Assembly (NCBI RefSeq): GCF_001189845.1
Contig: NZ_LFLZ01000014.1
Location: forward strand, 62,001-126,000
Length of the DNA stretch: 64,000 bases
From: Bradyrhizobium tropiciagri
GTDB taxonomy: Bacteria; Pseudomonadota; Alphaproteobacteria; Rhizobiales; Xanthobacteraceae
Reading direction: 5' to 3'
Numbering within the stretch: the stretch's first letter is position 1; each line of letters opens with the position of its first letter. The position numbers and the translations under genes are program-made. This document shows, in pieces, positions 1-10,611 of this stretch. Below the pieces are notes generated by a model, which did not search any database, was not told the origin of the DNA, and was given only the letters and a program-made list of their open reading frames with translations.

Positions 1-127
1 GGGCTTGTGAGGGTCGTCAACTATGAGGGGCTTTGACGAGAGACAATGAGTTCGAGCGAGACGATCCGAAATTGCACGCGTTGGGACACGGTCCGGGGGC
101 CGGGTTCGCTCACCTTTGCTAACGTCC

Positions 128-1123
128 TTACGCTAACGGCGAGACCGATCGTGCGAAGGGGCCGGCATCATCCGCTTGTTCCGAAGCGCTAATGCTGAAT
201 GCCTCTTCACGCGCAGTTGCTATGCGAGCTGCTTCCTGCAGCAATATCTCTCTCAGCCAGATGCTTTCTGGACTGCTGTTATTAAGGACTGGCCATTGGA
301 CTGCCTCGGTGAAGGTGGGGAATGGCTGGGGAAGCGTGGCAATCCGAAGCGGCGCGGTTCTTTGAAAATGCTTTGCGAGCCTTAAGGGCATGGTCCCTAT
401 GCGGCCTGTGCCCACTAGCAGGGGTGGGATCATGCTGAAGCTCTGCACAAGAATATCGATGCGCCGATTGAGGCCGAGATCGAGTAACAAGGAATCCTCG
501 ACGAAGGTCTTGCGTGCGCCTCCGAGCTTGACCGCAACGTGGCCCATCGACATATACCGATCAAATGTCAACCGCCTCAGTAGGTGACTATTCGTGTGGC
601 AGCCCACGCAAACGAGACTCTCCTCGAACAAGGCCGCTCTGGGGTGTGTATCGGACATGAATAGTTCCGGCAGGATGACAAAATCGACCTCGCCGCGCCG
701 AAGTAGCTCATCGTGTTCATCGGTGAGCGTCACCAGCTCGAACCTGACATTGGGTGCTTCTCGCGCGACGCGCTCCACGACGTGGCGGAAGAATACGACG
801 GTTATGAAATCTGACAGGCAGATCCTGAACCGCCGGGTCGATCGGGCAGGGTCGAAGGCCTCCCGCGCGATAATCGAGTGCTGAATGTGCATCAGCGCCT
901 CACGAACCGGAGCGGCGAGTCCCTCCGCGCGTGGGGTCAGGACAAGTTCTCGTCCTCTCATTACAAACAACTCGTCACCAAAATAGGAGCGCAGGCGGGC
1001 GACAGCTGCACTCATAGCGGGCTGGCTAAGGCTGATCTTACGTGCCGCCGCAGTCAGGCTGCGCTCGGTCATTAGAGCATCGAGCGCGACGAGAAGATTG
1101 AGATCCAGTCCTTTGAAACGCAT
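128..1123 (-). CDS. nodD2: LysR-family nodulation regulator NodD2
   Basis: 331 residues, beginning [11 protein letters not shown] like all rhizobial NodD proteins. The N-terminal winged helix-turn-helix lies at about residues 20-65 ([14 protein letters not shown]), followed by the LysR inducer-binding domain. NodD proteins bind nod boxes and respond to plant flavonoids. In Bradyrhizobium NodD2 is generally repressive and tunes nod expression, whereas NodD1 activates. The name nodD2 rests on its being the distal copy, upstream of and co-oriented with the copy beside the nod box, as in B. japonicum. It is strongly similar to the second copy at 1760-2704 and has a longer C-terminal tail. Identity as NodD is very secure; the number is positional. 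Confidence 0.95.
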   Translation of the reverse strand: MRFKGLDLNLLVALDALMTERSLTAAARKISLSQPAMSAAVARLRSYFGDELFVMRGRELVLTPRAEGLAAPVREALMHIQHSIIAREAFDPARSTRRFRICLSDFITVVFFRHVVERVAREAPNVRFELVTLTDEHDELLRRGEVDFVILPELFMSDTHPRAALFEESLVCVGCHTNSHLLRRLTFDRYMSMGHVAVKLGGARKTFVEDSLLLDLGLNRRIDILVQSFSMIPPLLVGTGRIGTMPLRLAKHFQRTAPLRIATLPQPFPTFTEAVQWPVLNNSSPESIWLREILLQEAARIATAREEAFSISASEQADDAGPFARSVSPLA

Positions 1124-1759
1124 ATCTTCTTGTCCGGCGCAAACGTGCTTGCGGTGTATAAACGACCGGCCGCGGCCACGTCTGGGGCGGTCTCACCGGC
1201 TGGTCCGAATCGGTTTCGTCCGACCTTGCGATCGCGAGAGGAAGGTCGCGGAATCATCGCAACAATGGACAGTTCGGCCGTTGGCGGACATCAGAGGCCG
1301 GAAACCGTTACAAGCCCGTAGCTAATAGGCTCGCCGCTCCCGCGCGCGTCGTAACAAGACCCGGTCTTAACTATTGGCACCAGTCCAAGTTGTTCCGCCA
1401 AAGCCGTGAGTTCGGCTGTGCGCCCGGTCGACCGCCGCTTAACGCAGCGCGAGCCAAGGCGCGCAGCCTACAACCTCACGCAGCGTGGGATTCAAGCGAA
1501 TAATTGAACGGGCCGGACATTTGCACACCAATAAGGATTATGTACCGCAGTAACGCTGGGTGTCCGTCGACCTGTATCGCCGGTATCCCAACCTCAGCCG
1601 GAACATTATTACGCGCTCGACCTGCCAAGCCCTCGGAGCGCTTGGTCATCGAACGTCAGGCGTCTGCAACATCGCGCGTCGAGAAATGGAAAGCGTCGGC
1701 GGAGAATTAATGGCGTGCCGCAATACTCGAGACACGGCCGGAATCGCCTTATGCTGAAC
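1124..1759. other. nodD2-nodD1 intergenic stretch, no gene seen
   Basis: About 640 bases between the two nodD copies. I see no ORF with a plausible ribosome binding site, no nod box of the quality of the one at 2716 and no RNA gene. It should hold the nodD2 promoter. Confidence 0.5.
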
Positions 1760-2704
1760 TTAACATCGCCTGCGAGTAGATGTCTCGAGATGCCCCGATG
1801 CGATGTTGGATGCCTCTTCCAACAATATTCGCCTCATCCAAACACTCGCTGCGTCGGTGTTGTGGAACGCAGGCCATTGCAATGCTTCGGTGAATGTGGG
1901 CAGAGGCAAGGGTGGTGCGACAATCCGCACGGGCATCCGCTTTTCGAAGTGCCTAGCGAGTCGCAAAGGCATCGTGCCGATACGGCGGGTGTCCAATATT
2001 ATGGGTGGGATAAGGCTAAAGCCTTGCACTACCACCTCGATCCGTCTCTTTAGGCCGTGTTCAAGCAAAAACCATTCTTCCAGGTTGGGCCTCAGCGCCC
2101 GTCCGAATTTGGCCGTAACGTGACCCATCGAAAGGTATTTTTCGAATGTCAGTTGTCGTGACAGCTGCTTGTTCGTGCGGCATCCCACGCATACGAGAGT
2201 CTCGTCGAACAGCGTCGCCTTGGGATGAGCGCTCGACATAAACAACTCCGGCAGAATGAGAAAGTCGACCTCACCCCGGCGGAGCAACTCGTCGGGCTCA
2301 TCCGAAAAGGGCAGCAATTCAAAGCGCACAGCCGGGGCTTCCTGTGCGATACGGTCCATAATTCGTCGAAAAAAGACGATTGTCATGAAATCGGAGAGAA
2401 TGACCCTGAAGCGACGGCTGGACTGAGCAGGGTCGAACGAATCTCGCGAAATAATCGAAATTTGGATGTGCAAGAGGGCCTCGCGAACGGGACCCGCGAG
2501 CGTTTCCGCGCCCGGTGTCGGGACGAGCTCTCGACCGCGCATCGTGAAAAGTTCGTCGCCGAAGTAGGTGCGCAGCCGCGCGATTGCCGCGCTCATAGCG
2601 GGCTGGCTCAGGTTAATTTTACGCGCCGCGGCGGTGAGGTTGCGCTCGGTCATCAGAGCATCGAGCGCAACGAGCAGGTTTAGATCGAGTCCTTTGAATC
2701 GCAT
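1760..2704 (-). CDS. nodD1: LysR-family nodulation activator NodD1
   Basis: 314 residues with the same start ([18 protein letters not shown]) and domain plan as the distal copy: DNA-binding helix-turn-helix near residues 20-65 ([14 protein letters not shown]), then the flavonoid-responsive LysR substrate domain. It is transcribed divergently from the nod operon, with the nod box starting 12 bases beyond its start codon, the standard nodD1-nodYABC arrangement. NodD1 bound there should activate the operon to the right and may control its own expression. Highly secure. Confidence 0.97.
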   Translation of the reverse strand: MRFKGLDLNLLVALDALMTERNLTAAARKINLSQPAMSAAIARLRTYFGDELFTMRGRELVPTPGAETLAGPVREALLHIQISIISRDSFDPAQSSRRFRVILSDFMTIVFFRRIMDRIAQEAPAVRFELLPFSDEPDELLRRGEVDFLILPELFMSSAHPKATLFDETLVCVGCRTNKQLSRQLTFEKYLSMGHVTAKFGRALRPNLEEWFLLEHGLKRRIEVVVQGFSLIPPIILDTRRIGTMPLRLARHFEKRMPVRIVAPPLPLPTFTEALQWPAFHNTDAASVWMRRILLEEASNIASGHLETSTRRRC

Positions 2705-2715
2705 CTTTTGAGTCT

Positions 2716-2762
2716 ATCCATCGTGTGGATGCATTCTATCGAAACAATCGATTTTACCAAAC
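2716..2762 (+). promoter_or_regulatory. nod box (NodD binding site)
   Basis: A near-consensus 47-base nod box: ATCCA start, an ATC-N9-GAT type half, then the conserved right half containing AACAATCGATTTTACCAA. It lies between divergent nodD1 and the nod operon and is the only nod box of this quality I find in the window, so it probably drives nodY through nodJ and perhaps nolO. Confidence 0.95.
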
Positions 2763-3138
2763 TGCGGGATGTTGGATAGCAAACATCAGTTTGGAAAATG
2801 GTCGGAACACCAGGATGGCTGTCGGTCGTGCGCGGACTCTGGACAACCCCTTGAACGCGAGCAGCTGCTGTCGGCTTCTTGGGCGGTTATTCAACGCGAA
2901 GGCGTACGAGTGGCGTCGGTCTTGACCAGCGCAACCCGCGTATCCGTTGCAACGCGAAGCGCTCGGTAAACCTTCGTATGTGTATTCCAACCCTTTCCAT
3001 ATCGGCGGTTTACCCGCGTACACTTGAGGGCCGGATCAGCATCGCCCTAGTGTCACGATACAGCGGCAGGCGCAGATTGCGGATGCCAAATAGATCTGGC
3101 GACAGTCCATTGGCTCGACTGTCAATCGCATTCGGGGC
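2763..3138. other. nod operon leader, no gene seen
   Basis: About 375 bases between the nod box and the first likely operon gene. It contains the presumed transcription start and an untranslated leader. Short ORFs here have no supporting features. Confidence 0.4.
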
Positions 3139-3483
3139 GTGTCGAAGATGCATGAGAACCAAGTTGATCTGGTGTCACTGGGACACTCCCTCAACGAGGT
3201 GGTCCGCATCGATGGTCAGGTCACTAGCGGCAAAGCGCCGATGGCCGTCATAGACGAGGCAGAAGGGCTCCATGGTGCAGATAACATCTGCACGATCAAA
3301 TCGCCCCGTCCGTACGCCTTCGGCACAGCATTCGGTCGGAATGACAAGCCTCAATGGAGCGATCAGCTGATCGCACACAAAGGCGCCACCCCAAGCGATC
3401 TGCTCCGGCGCCGGGCGCGCAAAGGAGAACCGGCATCCAACAAAACGCGACGGCGCATTTCTCGATCGATCTGCGTCCGGTGA
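3139..3483 (+). CDS. nodY: NodY/NodK-like protein of unknown function
   Basis: A 114-residue ORF starting with GTG (3139), or ATG at 3148, immediately before nodA and downstream of the nod box. Bradyrhizobium species carry a poorly conserved gene named nodY or nodK at this position; its biochemical function is unknown and it is not essential for the core Nod factor. The assignment is mainly positional. The protein (MSKMHENQVDLVSLGHSLNE...) shows no motif, signal peptide or membrane segment I recognise. The arginine-rich C-terminus may reflect drift in the 3' end. Start uncertain. Confidence 0.6.
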   Translation: MSKMHENQVDLVSLGHSLNEVVRIDGQVTSGKAPMAVIDEAEGLHGADNICTIKSPRPYAFGTAFGRNDKPQWSDQLIAHKGATPSDLLRRRARKGEPASNKTRRRISRSICVR

Positions 3484-3538
3484 GTGAGTTTGTGTGACAG
3501 ACCCCGCTCTTGAGATTATTCGCGTAGGAAATCCTGCC

Positions 3539-4171
3539 ATGAACATTGTCGCATCTCGGGCCACGGAAGCTCCTTCCGCGCGTACTCAAGTTCATTGGAG
3601 CGTTCGCTGGGAAAACGAGCTGCGGCTTACCGAGCATGCCGAGCTCGCCGAATTTTTTCGCAAGAGTTACGGGCCGACCGGTGCTTTCAATGCGCAGCCA
3701 TTTGAAGGCAACAGAAGTTGGGCCGGCGCTAGGCCTGAGGTCCGCGTGATTGGTCGCGACGCCCATGGCGTAGCTGCTCACGTCGGGCTACTGCGCCGCT
3801 TCATCAAGATTGGTGCAGTCGATCTACTCGTGGCAGAACTTGGGCTGTATGCCGTGCGGCCGGATCTCGAGGGACAGGGAATCAGCCACGCGCTGCGGGT
3901 GATGTATCCTATACTGCACGAACTTGGAGTCCCGTTCGGCTTCGGGACGGTCCGGCCGGCGCTTGAGAAGCATCTTACCCGACTCGTGCAAAGGCAGGGC
4001 CTCGCCACCCTCATGTCGGGCCTGCGCGTCCGCTCTACGCTTCCGGATGTCTATCCAAATTTGTCGCCGATCCGCATCGAAGAGGTGATCGTGGTGGTAT
4101 TCCCGGTTCAAAGCGCGATCAGCGAGTGGCCCGCCGGCGCAATGATCGATCGGAACGGGCCCGAGCTGTGA
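3539..4171 (+). CDS. nodA: NodA acyltransferase
   Basis: 210 residues from ATG 3539, the length of B. japonicum NodA; an in-frame upstream ATG at 3494 would add 15 residues of non-family sequence and is rejected. NodA transfers the fatty acyl chain to the free amino group of the de-N-acetylated chitooligosaccharide, fixing the lipid part of the Nod factor. Recognisable family segments are [19 protein letters not shown] and [16 protein letters not shown]. It precedes nodB with a four-base GTGA overlap, indicating translational coupling. Confidence 0.98.
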   Translation: MNIVASRATEAPSARTQVHWSVRWENELRLTEHAELAEFFRKSYGPTGAFNAQPFEGNRSWAGARPEVRVIGRDAHGVAAHVGLLRRFIKIGAVDLLVAELGLYAVRPDLEGQGISHALRVMYPILHELGVPFGFGTVRPALEKHLTRLVQRQGLATLMSGLRVRSTLPDVYPNLSPIRIEEVIVVVFPVQSAISEWPAGAMIDRNGPEL

Positions 4172-4827
4172 AGGAGCTTGTCCCGGTGTCTGCCGTTCCT
4201 TGCGACTACGCTGATGTGAGCGGAAGCTTTCCTGTCTATTTGACCTTTGACGATGGGCCAAATCCATTCTGCACGCCAGAGGTTCTCGATGTGTTGACGC
4301 AACATCGGGTGCCAGCGACGTTCTTCGTGATCGGCACCTACGCAGCCGAGCAGCCCGAGCTCATTCGACGGATGATCGCGCAAGGCCACGAGGTGGCGAA
4401 CCACACGATGACGCATCCGGATCTGTCCAGATGTGGGCCGGCCGAGGTGCGTGGTGAGGTGCTAATGGCTAGCGAGGCAATTCGTGCGGCATGTCCGCAA
4501 GCCGCGCCCAGGCACATGCGGGCGCCCTACGGTAAATGGACCGAAGAGGTGCTCGCTACGTCGGCGCAGGCTGGCCTTACGGCTGTGCACTGGTCGGTCG
4601 ATCCGAGGGATTGGTCCCAGCCCGGGGTGGACAGAATTGTGACTTCGGTGCTCCGAGCCGTTCGACCGGGTTCGATTGTTCTCCTGCACGACGGATATCC
4701 TCCTGATGAGGACGGGTCGTGCGCTGATGCAACTCGGCGGGATCAGACGGTTAGAGCGCTCTCTTACATGGTTCCAGCACTACAACGCCGCGGCTTCGTG
4801 ATCCGCCCGCTCCCTCAGCTTCACTGA
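4168..4827 (+). CDS. nodB: NodB chitooligosaccharide deacetylase
   Basis: 219 residues from GTG 4168, which overlaps the nodA stop. The upstream ATG at 4126 lies inside nodA and is rejected because family length and start (KELV...) fit GTG. It is a polysaccharide deacetylase (carbohydrate esterase 4) that removes the N-acetyl group from the non-reducing end of the chitin oligomer. Motifs: TFDDGPNPF near residue 25 (metal and catalytic Asp), NHTMTH near 78 (metal His residues) and RAPYG near 118. Intact, lying between nodA and nodC. Confidence 0.98.
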   Translation: MKELVPVSAVPCDYADVSGSFPVYLTFDDGPNPFCTPEVLDVLTQHRVPATFFVIGTYAAEQPELIRRMIAQGHEVANHTMTHPDLSRCGPAEVRGEVLMASEAIRAACPQAAPRHMRAPYGKWTEEVLATSAQAGLTAVHWSVDPRDWSQPGVDRIVTSVLRAVRPGSIVLLHDGYPPDEDGSCADATRRDQTVRALSYMVPALQRRGFVIRPLPQLH

Positions 4828-4844
4828 ACAACAATCGGCACCCT

Positions 4845-6221
4845 ATGGACCTGCTCGCTACAACCAGCGCCGTCGCGGTTTCGTCTTACGCGCTGCTCTC
4901 GACCATCTACAAAAGCGCGCAGGCGCTGTATGCGCAGCGGGGGAATACCCCATCGTTCCGGAGCGATCTGGGACAATCTGCGTTGGCTCTGCCAAGTGTG
5001 GATATTATCGTGCCTTGCTTCAACGAGAAGCCGGACACGCTCGCCCAGTGTTTGGATTCGCTCGCCAAGCAAGACTACGAAGGAGAGCTGCGGGTCTATG
5101 TGGTCGACGATGGCTCGGCAAATCGCGACGTTGTGGGGCCTGTACATAAGATCTATGCCAACGATGCGCGCTTCAGCATCATCTTGCTTGCCAGGAATGT
5201 TGGCAAGCGCAAAGCGCAGATCGCCGCAATACGCGGCTCGTCCGGTGACTTGGTGCTTAACGTCGATTCGGACACGATACTGGCCGCTGACGTGGTCACC
5301 AAGCTTGCGGCGAAGATGCGGGACCCCGACATTGGTGCCGCGATGGGCCAGTTGGTAGCGAGCAATCGCAACGATACATGGCTGACCAGTCTGATCGACA
5401 TGGAGTACTGGTTGGCGTGCAACGAAGAGCGCGCGGCGCAAGCTCGCTTCGGTGCGGTCATGTGCTGCTGCGGTCCATGTGCGATGTATCGTCGCTCTGC
5501 TCTTGCCCTGCTGCTTGATCAGTACGAAACGCAGTTCTTTCGCGGCAAGCCGAGTGATTTCGGCGAGGATCGGCATCTAACGATTCTCATGCTCAAGGCG
5601 GGTTTTCGAACTGAGTATGTCCCGGACGCGATCGCAGCAACAGTCGTCCCTGACACTCTCGGGCCATACCTGCGTCAGCAGCTGCGCTGGGCGCGCAGCA
5701 CCTTTCGCGATACGTTTCTCGCATTGCGTCTGCTGCCGGAACTCGATGGCTACCTCACACTGGACGTTGTCGGGCAGAATCTTGGCCCACTGCTACTCGC
5801 CCTTTCAGCACTGGCTGCGCTTGCCGAGCTTGCAGTCGGCGGATCTGTACCCTGGTGGACGGGCCTGACCATCGCGGCGATGACGATGGTTCGGTGCAGT
5901 GTAGCTGCACTTCGGGCGGGGGAATTGCGATTTCTCGGCTTCTCGCTCCACACACCGATAAACATCTTTCTTTTACTGCCACTCAAAGCGTATGCCCTTT
6001 GTACATTGAGCAACAGCGATTGGCTGTCGCGCACGATCGTCAGCGAGCCGACTGAAGGAGATGAGCGGGCGGTCCTGCCGGCGCCGAACAGTGCAGCAGG
6101 TCCTGTGGCTACAGGGGGGGCTTCTGGCACAATTCCGAAGCCGGTGGTTCCTCACCGTCCATCGCGCTTGGCGGCGCCGCAGAGTATTTGCGGTCGGAAA
6201 CGATCGAGCGGGTATAAGTAG
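4845..6221 (+). CDS. nodC: NodC N-acetylglucosaminyltransferase (chitooligosaccharide synthase)
   Basis: 458 residues, a membrane-bound family-2 glycosyltransferase that builds the beta-1,4 N-acetylglucosamine backbone from UDP-GlcNAc. The N-terminus is hydrophobic. VVDDGS near residue 87 and VDSD downstream are nucleotide-sugar Asp motifs, and QQLRWARS near 277 is the processivity QxxRW motif. C-terminal hydrophobic segments at about 300-395 anchor it. The hydrophilic, proline-rich tail varies in the family; this protein is somewhat shorter than the roughly 485 residues I recall for USDA110. It starts 17 bases after nodB. Confidence 0.97.
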   Translation: MDLLATTSAVAVSSYALLSTIYKSAQALYAQRGNTPSFRSDLGQSALALPSVDIIVPCFNEKPDTLAQCLDSLAKQDYEGELRVYVVDDGSANRDVVGPVHKIYANDARFSIILLARNVGKRKAQIAAIRGSSGDLVLNVDSDTILAADVVTKLAAKMRDPDIGAAMGQLVASNRNDTWLTSLIDMEYWLACNEERAAQARFGAVMCCCGPCAMYRRSALALLLDQYETQFFRGKPSDFGEDRHLTILMLKAGFRTEYVPDAIAATVVPDTLGPYLRQQLRWARSTFRDTFLALRLLPELDGYLTLDVVGQNLGPLLLALSALAALAELAVGGSVPWWTGLTIAAMTMVRCSVAALRAGELRFLGFSLHTPINIFLLLPLKAYALCTLSNSDWLSRTIVSEPTEGDERAVLPAPNSAAGPVATGGASGTIPKPVVPHRPSRLAAPQSICGRKRSSGYK

Positions 6222-6233
6222 GTCGATCGGCGC

Positions 6234-6863
6234 ATGACTGTGTACAAGAACCATCAATTACTGGAACGCGAGCTCGCTGTGGATGATCCATGGCATCTCG
6301 ACAGCAGTGCGTTCGAGCAGGAACGGTACGCGCAAATACTCCGGATGTCGTCTTGCAATGGGGGTGTCGAGCATGCCCTCGAGGTCGGATGCGCAGCCGG
6401 GGCATTCACGGAAATGCTTGCACCGCGTTGCCAACGCCTAACGGTGGTCGATGTCATGCCGCAGGCGATCGAACGGGCGCGCCTGCGGACCGGGCATCGG
6501 TCACATATAAATTGGATAACCTGCAATATTCAGCAGTTTTCGACCACAGAGAAGTTCGATCTGATCGTCGTCGCCGAGGTTCTCTACTATCTCAATGACG
6601 TTTCCGAGATGCACGCGGCGGTCCGCAACCTGGTGAGCATGCTTGCCCCAGACGGCGCTCTGGTGTTCGGGTCCGCGCGTGATGCCACCTGTCGACACTG
6701 GGGTCATGCCGCTGGTGCCGAGACGGTGATCTCTCTCTTCAAGGAGAGCTTGTTGGAGGTGGAGCGTCTGCACTGCCAAACCACATCGGTCAACGAAGAC
6801 TGCTTGCTCGTCCTGTTCCGGAAGTCGGGGCAGTCGTTAAAACACTCAATTGTCGGTCATTAG
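6234..6863 (+). CDS. nodS: NodS S-adenosylmethionine methyltransferase
   Basis: 209 residues. It methylates the free amino group of the deacetylated non-reducing glucosamine during Nod-factor synthesis, using S-adenosylmethionine. The SAM-binding motif I (LEVGCAAGAF) lies near residues 46-55, followed by VVDVMPQAIERA. It follows nodC by 12 bases and precedes nodU by 13, the nodCSU order of Bradyrhizobium, Azorhizobium and NGR234. The cytoplasmic enzyme acts before acyl transfer is complete. Start supported by operon spacing and family length. Confidence 0.96.
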   Translation: MTVYKNHQLLERELAVDDPWHLDSSAFEQERYAQILRMSSCNGGVEHALEVGCAAGAFTEMLAPRCQRLTVVDVMPQAIERARLRTGHRSHINWITCNIQQFSTTEKFDLIVVAEVLYYLNDVSEMHAAVRNLVSMLAPDGALVFGSARDATCRHWGHAAGAETVISLFKESLLEVERLHCQTTSVNEDCLLVLFRKSGQSLKHSIVGH

Positions 6864-6876
6864 ATCAGGGGGTCGT

Positions 6877-8586
6877 ATGCGCATCTGCGGCATCAAATTA
6901 ACACATGACGGCGCAATTGCTCTCGTCGAGGACGGGCGGCTCGTCTTTTGCACCGAGCAGGAAAAGCGCGGTAACAACGCACGCTATCAATCCATCGACA
7001 ACCTCGATGATGTCGTGCGTGTGTTGGCGGAGCATGGTCTTGATCCGCGAGACATTGATCAGTTCGTCATCGATGGCTGGGATGGAGAGATCGAGTCGCG
7101 GTTCCAGATCCTTAGTGGAGCGGTGCCGATCACGCTGAAAGGGGGGCCATATGTCGAGCGTCATGCTGAGGGCCTTCTTGATTCCGTCGAAGGCTTTGGC
7201 CTGATCCTCGGCGACAAGGTCTTTCCCTATAAAAGTTACCCGCACGTCACGGGCCACGTTGCGTCAGCCTATAGCACCAGCCCCTTTGCCAGTACCGGAA
7301 AACCCGCGTTCTGTCTGGTATGGGACGGCTCCATCTTTCCCCGCCTTTATTATGTCGAACCTCGCGGCGCGCGGCTCGTGGGATCCCTGTTTCCCATGAT
7401 TGGTCAGGCCTATGCTGCCGCCGGCCTTCACTTCGGGCCTTACAGGCAGCCGAGCCGCACCAGTTGGGATTTGGGCATCGCCGGCAAGCTGATGGCGTAC
7501 ATCGCGCTTGGCTCTGTCGACGAAGGCGTTGTCGCAGTGTTTCAAGAACTCTACGAGAAGCGCTTTGCCGCGGACACGGAGCAGGCTCGTCGCTACCGCG
7601 CAGACATCCACAATCCGGAAGCATTACTTTCGGCCACGCACGAGTTTTTCGAGGCAAGCGCATTGCGCCTTACGGGCAAACGAGCGGAGGACATCCTTGC
7701 CTCGTTCCATACGTTCCTGGAACGTCTTCTGGTTCGGGAAATCGCGATGGTTCTGTTGCAGCACTCATCTCTTCCGGGCGCGCGAAATCTATGTGTGGCA
7801 GGAGGGTGCGGTCTCAACATCAAGTGGAATAGTGCGCTTCGCGCGACGGGCCTGTTCGATGAGGTGTGGGTACCGCCTTTCCCGAATGACAGCGGCTCGG
7901 CAATAGGTGCTGCTTGCGCGGCGATGGCGGCGCGAAATGGGTTTGGACCGTTGGAATGGTCGGTTTACAGCGGTCCCGCTCTGCAGGCCACCGAGGGGGT
8001 CTCGGAATGGGAGGCCGAGCCGTGCAGTCTGCGTGAGCTTGCCGCCATTCTCGCCGACAACAAGCCGGTAGTGTTCCTGTCCGGGCGCGCCGAGCTGGGT
8101 CCGCGCGCGTTGGGCGGCAGAAGTATTCTGGCGGCTCCGACGTCACCGGCTATGAAGGATCATCTCAACGACATTAAGTGTCGTGAGCACTTCCGACCGG
8201 TGGCGCCGATCTGCTTGGAGGATCGCGCGCCAGACATATTCAACCCAGGTACGCCGGACCCCTACATGCTGTTCGATCATCAGACCAGGGCGGAATGGTG
8301 CGACAAGATTCCCGCTGTCATCCATCTGGACGGTTCGGCGCGACTGCAGACAATCTCCCGCAGCTCTCCACACAAAGTCGCTGAGCTTCTCGTCGAATTC
8401 GAGCGCCTTACAGGGCTTCCGTTGCTCTGCAACACGAGCGCGAACTTGAACGGGCGTGGATTCTTTCCGGACGCCGCGGCGGCCTGTCAATGGGGGCGCG
8501 TTGAGCATGTGTGGTGTGACGGCCAGCTTTGGACTAAGCCGGTCATAAGGAAGCAACCGCCGGCCAAACGGCTCCAGTCGGCCTAA
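6877..8586 (+). CDS. nodU: NodU 6-O-carbamoyltransferase
   Basis: 569 residues from ATG 6877, preceded by an AGGGGG Shine-Dalgarno. The ORF extends upstream to 6850, but those residues overlap nodS and are not family sequence. NodU carbamoylates O-6 of the non-reducing sugar of the Nod factor from carbamoyl phosphate. It has the TobZ/HypF-like two-domain plan: an N-terminal Kae1-like half with the metal-binding [10 protein letters not shown] near 123, and a YrdC-like half with [11 protein letters not shown] near 406. It is paralogous to nolO in the same cluster. Confidence 0.96.
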   Translation: MRICGIKLTHDGAIALVEDGRLVFCTEQEKRGNNARYQSIDNLDDVVRVLAEHGLDPRDIDQFVIDGWDGEIESRFQILSGAVPITLKGGPYVERHAEGLLDSVEGFGLILGDKVFPYKSYPHVTGHVASAYSTSPFASTGKPAFCLVWDGSIFPRLYYVEPRGARLVGSLFPMIGQAYAAAGLHFGPYRQPSRTSWDLGIAGKLMAYIALGSVDEGVVAVFQELYEKRFAADTEQARRYRADIHNPEALLSATHEFFEASALRLTGKRAEDILASFHTFLERLLVREIAMVLLQHSSLPGARNLCVAGGCGLNIKWNSALRATGLFDEVWVPPFPNDSGSAIGAACAAMAARNGFGPLEWSVYSGPALQATEGVSEWEAEPCSLRELAAILADNKPVVFLSGRAELGPRALGGRSILAAPTSPAMKDHLNDIKCREHFRPVAPICLEDRAPDIFNPGTPDPYMLFDHQTRAEWCDKIPAVIHLDGSARLQTISRSSPHKVAELLVEFERLTGLPLLCNTSANLNGRGFFPDAAAACQWGRVEHVWCDGQLWTKPVIRKQPPAKRLQSA

Positions 8587-8587
8587 G

Positions 8588-9508
8588 ATGAGCATGTCCA
8601 CGGTAGCAATCGACCTTGCCGGCGTCAGAAAGTCATTTGGCGGCAGAACTATCGTCGATGAACTGTCGTTCTCGGTTGCCCGCGGAGAGTGCTTTGGTCT
8701 ACTCGGGCCAAATGGAGCCGGCAAGAGCACGATCGCCCGTATGCTCCTCGGCATGATCTCGCCGGACGCAGGCAAGATAATGGTACTCAATGAACCTGTA
8801 CCGGCGCGCGCTCGTGTCGCACGCATGCGGATCGGTGTCGTACCGCAGTTCGACAACCTTGAGCTTGAGTTTACCGTACGCGAGAATCTTCTGGTGTTTG
8901 GTCGCTATTTTGGCATGAGCGCCCGCAAGATCGAGGCCGTCGTACCGTCGCTGCTCGAGTTCGCGCGGCTCGAAACCAAGGCGAACGCACGGGTCTCAGA
9001 ACTGTCGGGTGGCATGAAGCGGCGACTGACCTTGGCACGCGCGCTAATAAATGACCCGCATCTGCTCGTGATGGACGAGCCGACGACTGGTTTGGATCCG
9101 CACGCCCGCCACCTGATTTGGGAGCGTCTGCGAGTTCTACTGGCGCGGGGCAAGACGATTCTCTTGACCACTCACTTTATGGAAGAGGCCGAACGCCTCT
9201 GCGATCGGCTGTGTGTCCTCGAGGGTGGACGCAAGATCGCCGAAGGCAAGCCAGATGTGCTAATCGACGAGCATATTGGCTGCAACGTGGTCGAAATCTA
9301 TGGAGGTGATCCACATCAGCTCCGCGAGCTGATCAGGCCCCATGCGCGGCACATCGAAGTGAGTGGAGAGACGCTCTTCTGTTATGCGCCATATCCGGAG
9401 CAGGTCCGCGTGCAACTGCGGGGACGAGCGGGACTTCGTGTTCTGCAGCGCTCCCCAAATCTCGAAGACGTGTTTTTGCGGTTGACCGGGCGCGAGATGG
9501 AGAAGTGA
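8588..9508 (+). CDS. nodI: NodI ABC transporter ATP-binding protein
   Basis: 306 residues, the ATPase of the NodIJ exporter of lipochitooligosaccharides across the inner membrane. Walker A GPNGAGKS is near residue 41, the ABC signature LSGGMKRR at about 138, Walker [14 protein letters not shown] follows, and the switch His is in [13 protein letters not shown]. It starts one base after the nodU stop and couples to nodJ. A second in-frame ATG at 8594 is possible. Confidence 0.97.
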   Translation: MSMSTVAIDLAGVRKSFGGRTIVDELSFSVARGECFGLLGPNGAGKSTIARMLLGMISPDAGKIMVLNEPVPARARVARMRIGVVPQFDNLELEFTVRENLLVFGRYFGMSARKIEAVVPSLLEFARLETKANARVSELSGGMKRRLTLARALINDPHLLVMDEPTTGLDPHARHLIWERLRVLLARGKTILLTTHFMEEAERLCDRLCVLEGGRKIAEGKPDVLIDEHIGCNVVEIYGGDPHQLRELIRPHARHIEVSGETLFCYAPYPEQVRVQLRGRAGLRVLQRSPNLEDVFLRLTGREMEK

Positions 9509-9511
9509 GTG

Positions 9512-10300
9512 ATGGGTGAAAGTTATGCGGCGGTGATGCCCACTAACGCGTACAACTGGATCGCGGTATGGCGCCGGAACTTCCTAGCATGGAAGAAAGT
9601 GGCGCTTGCATCGATTCTCGGCAACCTCGCAGATCCCTTGACCAATCTGTTTGGCCTCGGCTTTGGCCTTGGGCTGATCGTGGGGCGCGTTGAGGGGACG
9701 TCGTACATCGCGTTCCTGGCGGCAGGCATGGTCGCGACCAGTGCCATGACGTCCGCGACCTTTGAAACCTTGTATGCAGCCTTTGCACGCATGGACGCCA
9801 AGCGTACCTGGGAAGCAATCCTCTCCACTGAGCTCACGCTTGGCGATATCGTTTTGGGTGAACTGGTGTGGGCGGCCAGTAAGTCCGTTCTGGCCGGAAC
9901 AGCGATCGGGATCGTCGCTGTCACGCTGGGTTATGCATCATGGCTATCCATTCTATATACGATGCCAACAATCGCCCTTACTGGCCTTGTCTTCGCCAGC
10001 CTGGCCATGGTCGTCATATCTCTCGCGCCAAGTTACGATTACTTCGTGTTTTACCAGACACTTGTTCTTAGTCCTATGGTGTTCTTGTGTGGCGTGGTCT
10101 TTCCGACGAGCCAACTGCCCGGCTCATTTCAGCATTTCGTCGGCTTGTTACCTCTCGCACATTCGGTCGACCTTATTCGCCCAGCGATGCTTGAACGCGG
10201 TGTCGACAGTGCTGTCCTGCATGTTGCTGCGCTCTGCGTTTACACGGTCTTGCCCTTTTTTGCGTCGATAGCAGTATTTCGGCGCCGTCTGCTGCGTTGA
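9512..10300 (+). CDS. nodJ: NodJ ABC transporter permease
   Basis: 262 residues from ATG 9512 (a GTG directly before it at 9509 is less likely; 262 matches family length). This ABC-2 type permease has about six hydrophobic segments, including [13 protein letters not shown] and the conserved [15 protein letters not shown], and is the membrane partner of NodI in Nod-factor export. It begins three bases after nodI ends. Confidence 0.97.
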   Translation: MGESYAAVMPTNAYNWIAVWRRNFLAWKKVALASILGNLADPLTNLFGLGFGLGLIVGRVEGTSYIAFLAAGMVATSAMTSATFETLYAAFARMDAKRTWEAILSTELTLGDIVLGELVWAASKSVLAGTAIGIVAVTLGYASWLSILYTMPTIALTGLVFASLAMVVISLAPSYDYFVFYQTLVLSPMVFLCGVVFPTSQLPGSFQHFVGLLPLAHSVDLIRPAMLERGVDSAVLHVAALCVYTVLPFFASIAVFRRRLLR

Positions 10301-10611
10301 CGTGAGTTCAGCGAGAATGGAGAAATTCACAGTCAGATGCGTCGTGCGGTAGCTCGGGATGACCTGGTCTGTCGCAGCGGCCGGTGCAATGGACTTGAGA
10401 GGCCGCGATCGAGCAAGGTCTCTGGCCGTCTGTTCGGTCGATCGGTGCTGACGGCTGCACCGCTACATTCTGAGCGCCTGTCGCTAAGCGCCGAGACGGA
10501 TTTGCAAAGTTGTATTGTGTTGTCTGGCCCGCGCACCCGACGGAGCGTGATCGCACAGATTGGATAGGTGGAACGCAGTTGTCGTTCCGCCATGATCAAA
10601 TGGAGAGCTGG
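10301..10611. other. nodJ-nolO gap (position of nolMN in B. japonicum), no convincing gene
   Basis: In B. japonicum two small genes, nolM and nolN, are annotated here. The ORF at 10337-10567 (76 residues) has no clear ribosome binding site or recognisable motif, so I do not call it. The spacing suggests nolO is still on the nod operon transcript. Confidence 0.4.

Noticed and set aside
10337..10567. nolM/nolN-like small gene
   Set aside because: Position fits, but no ribosome site or sequence feature allows me to recognise it.
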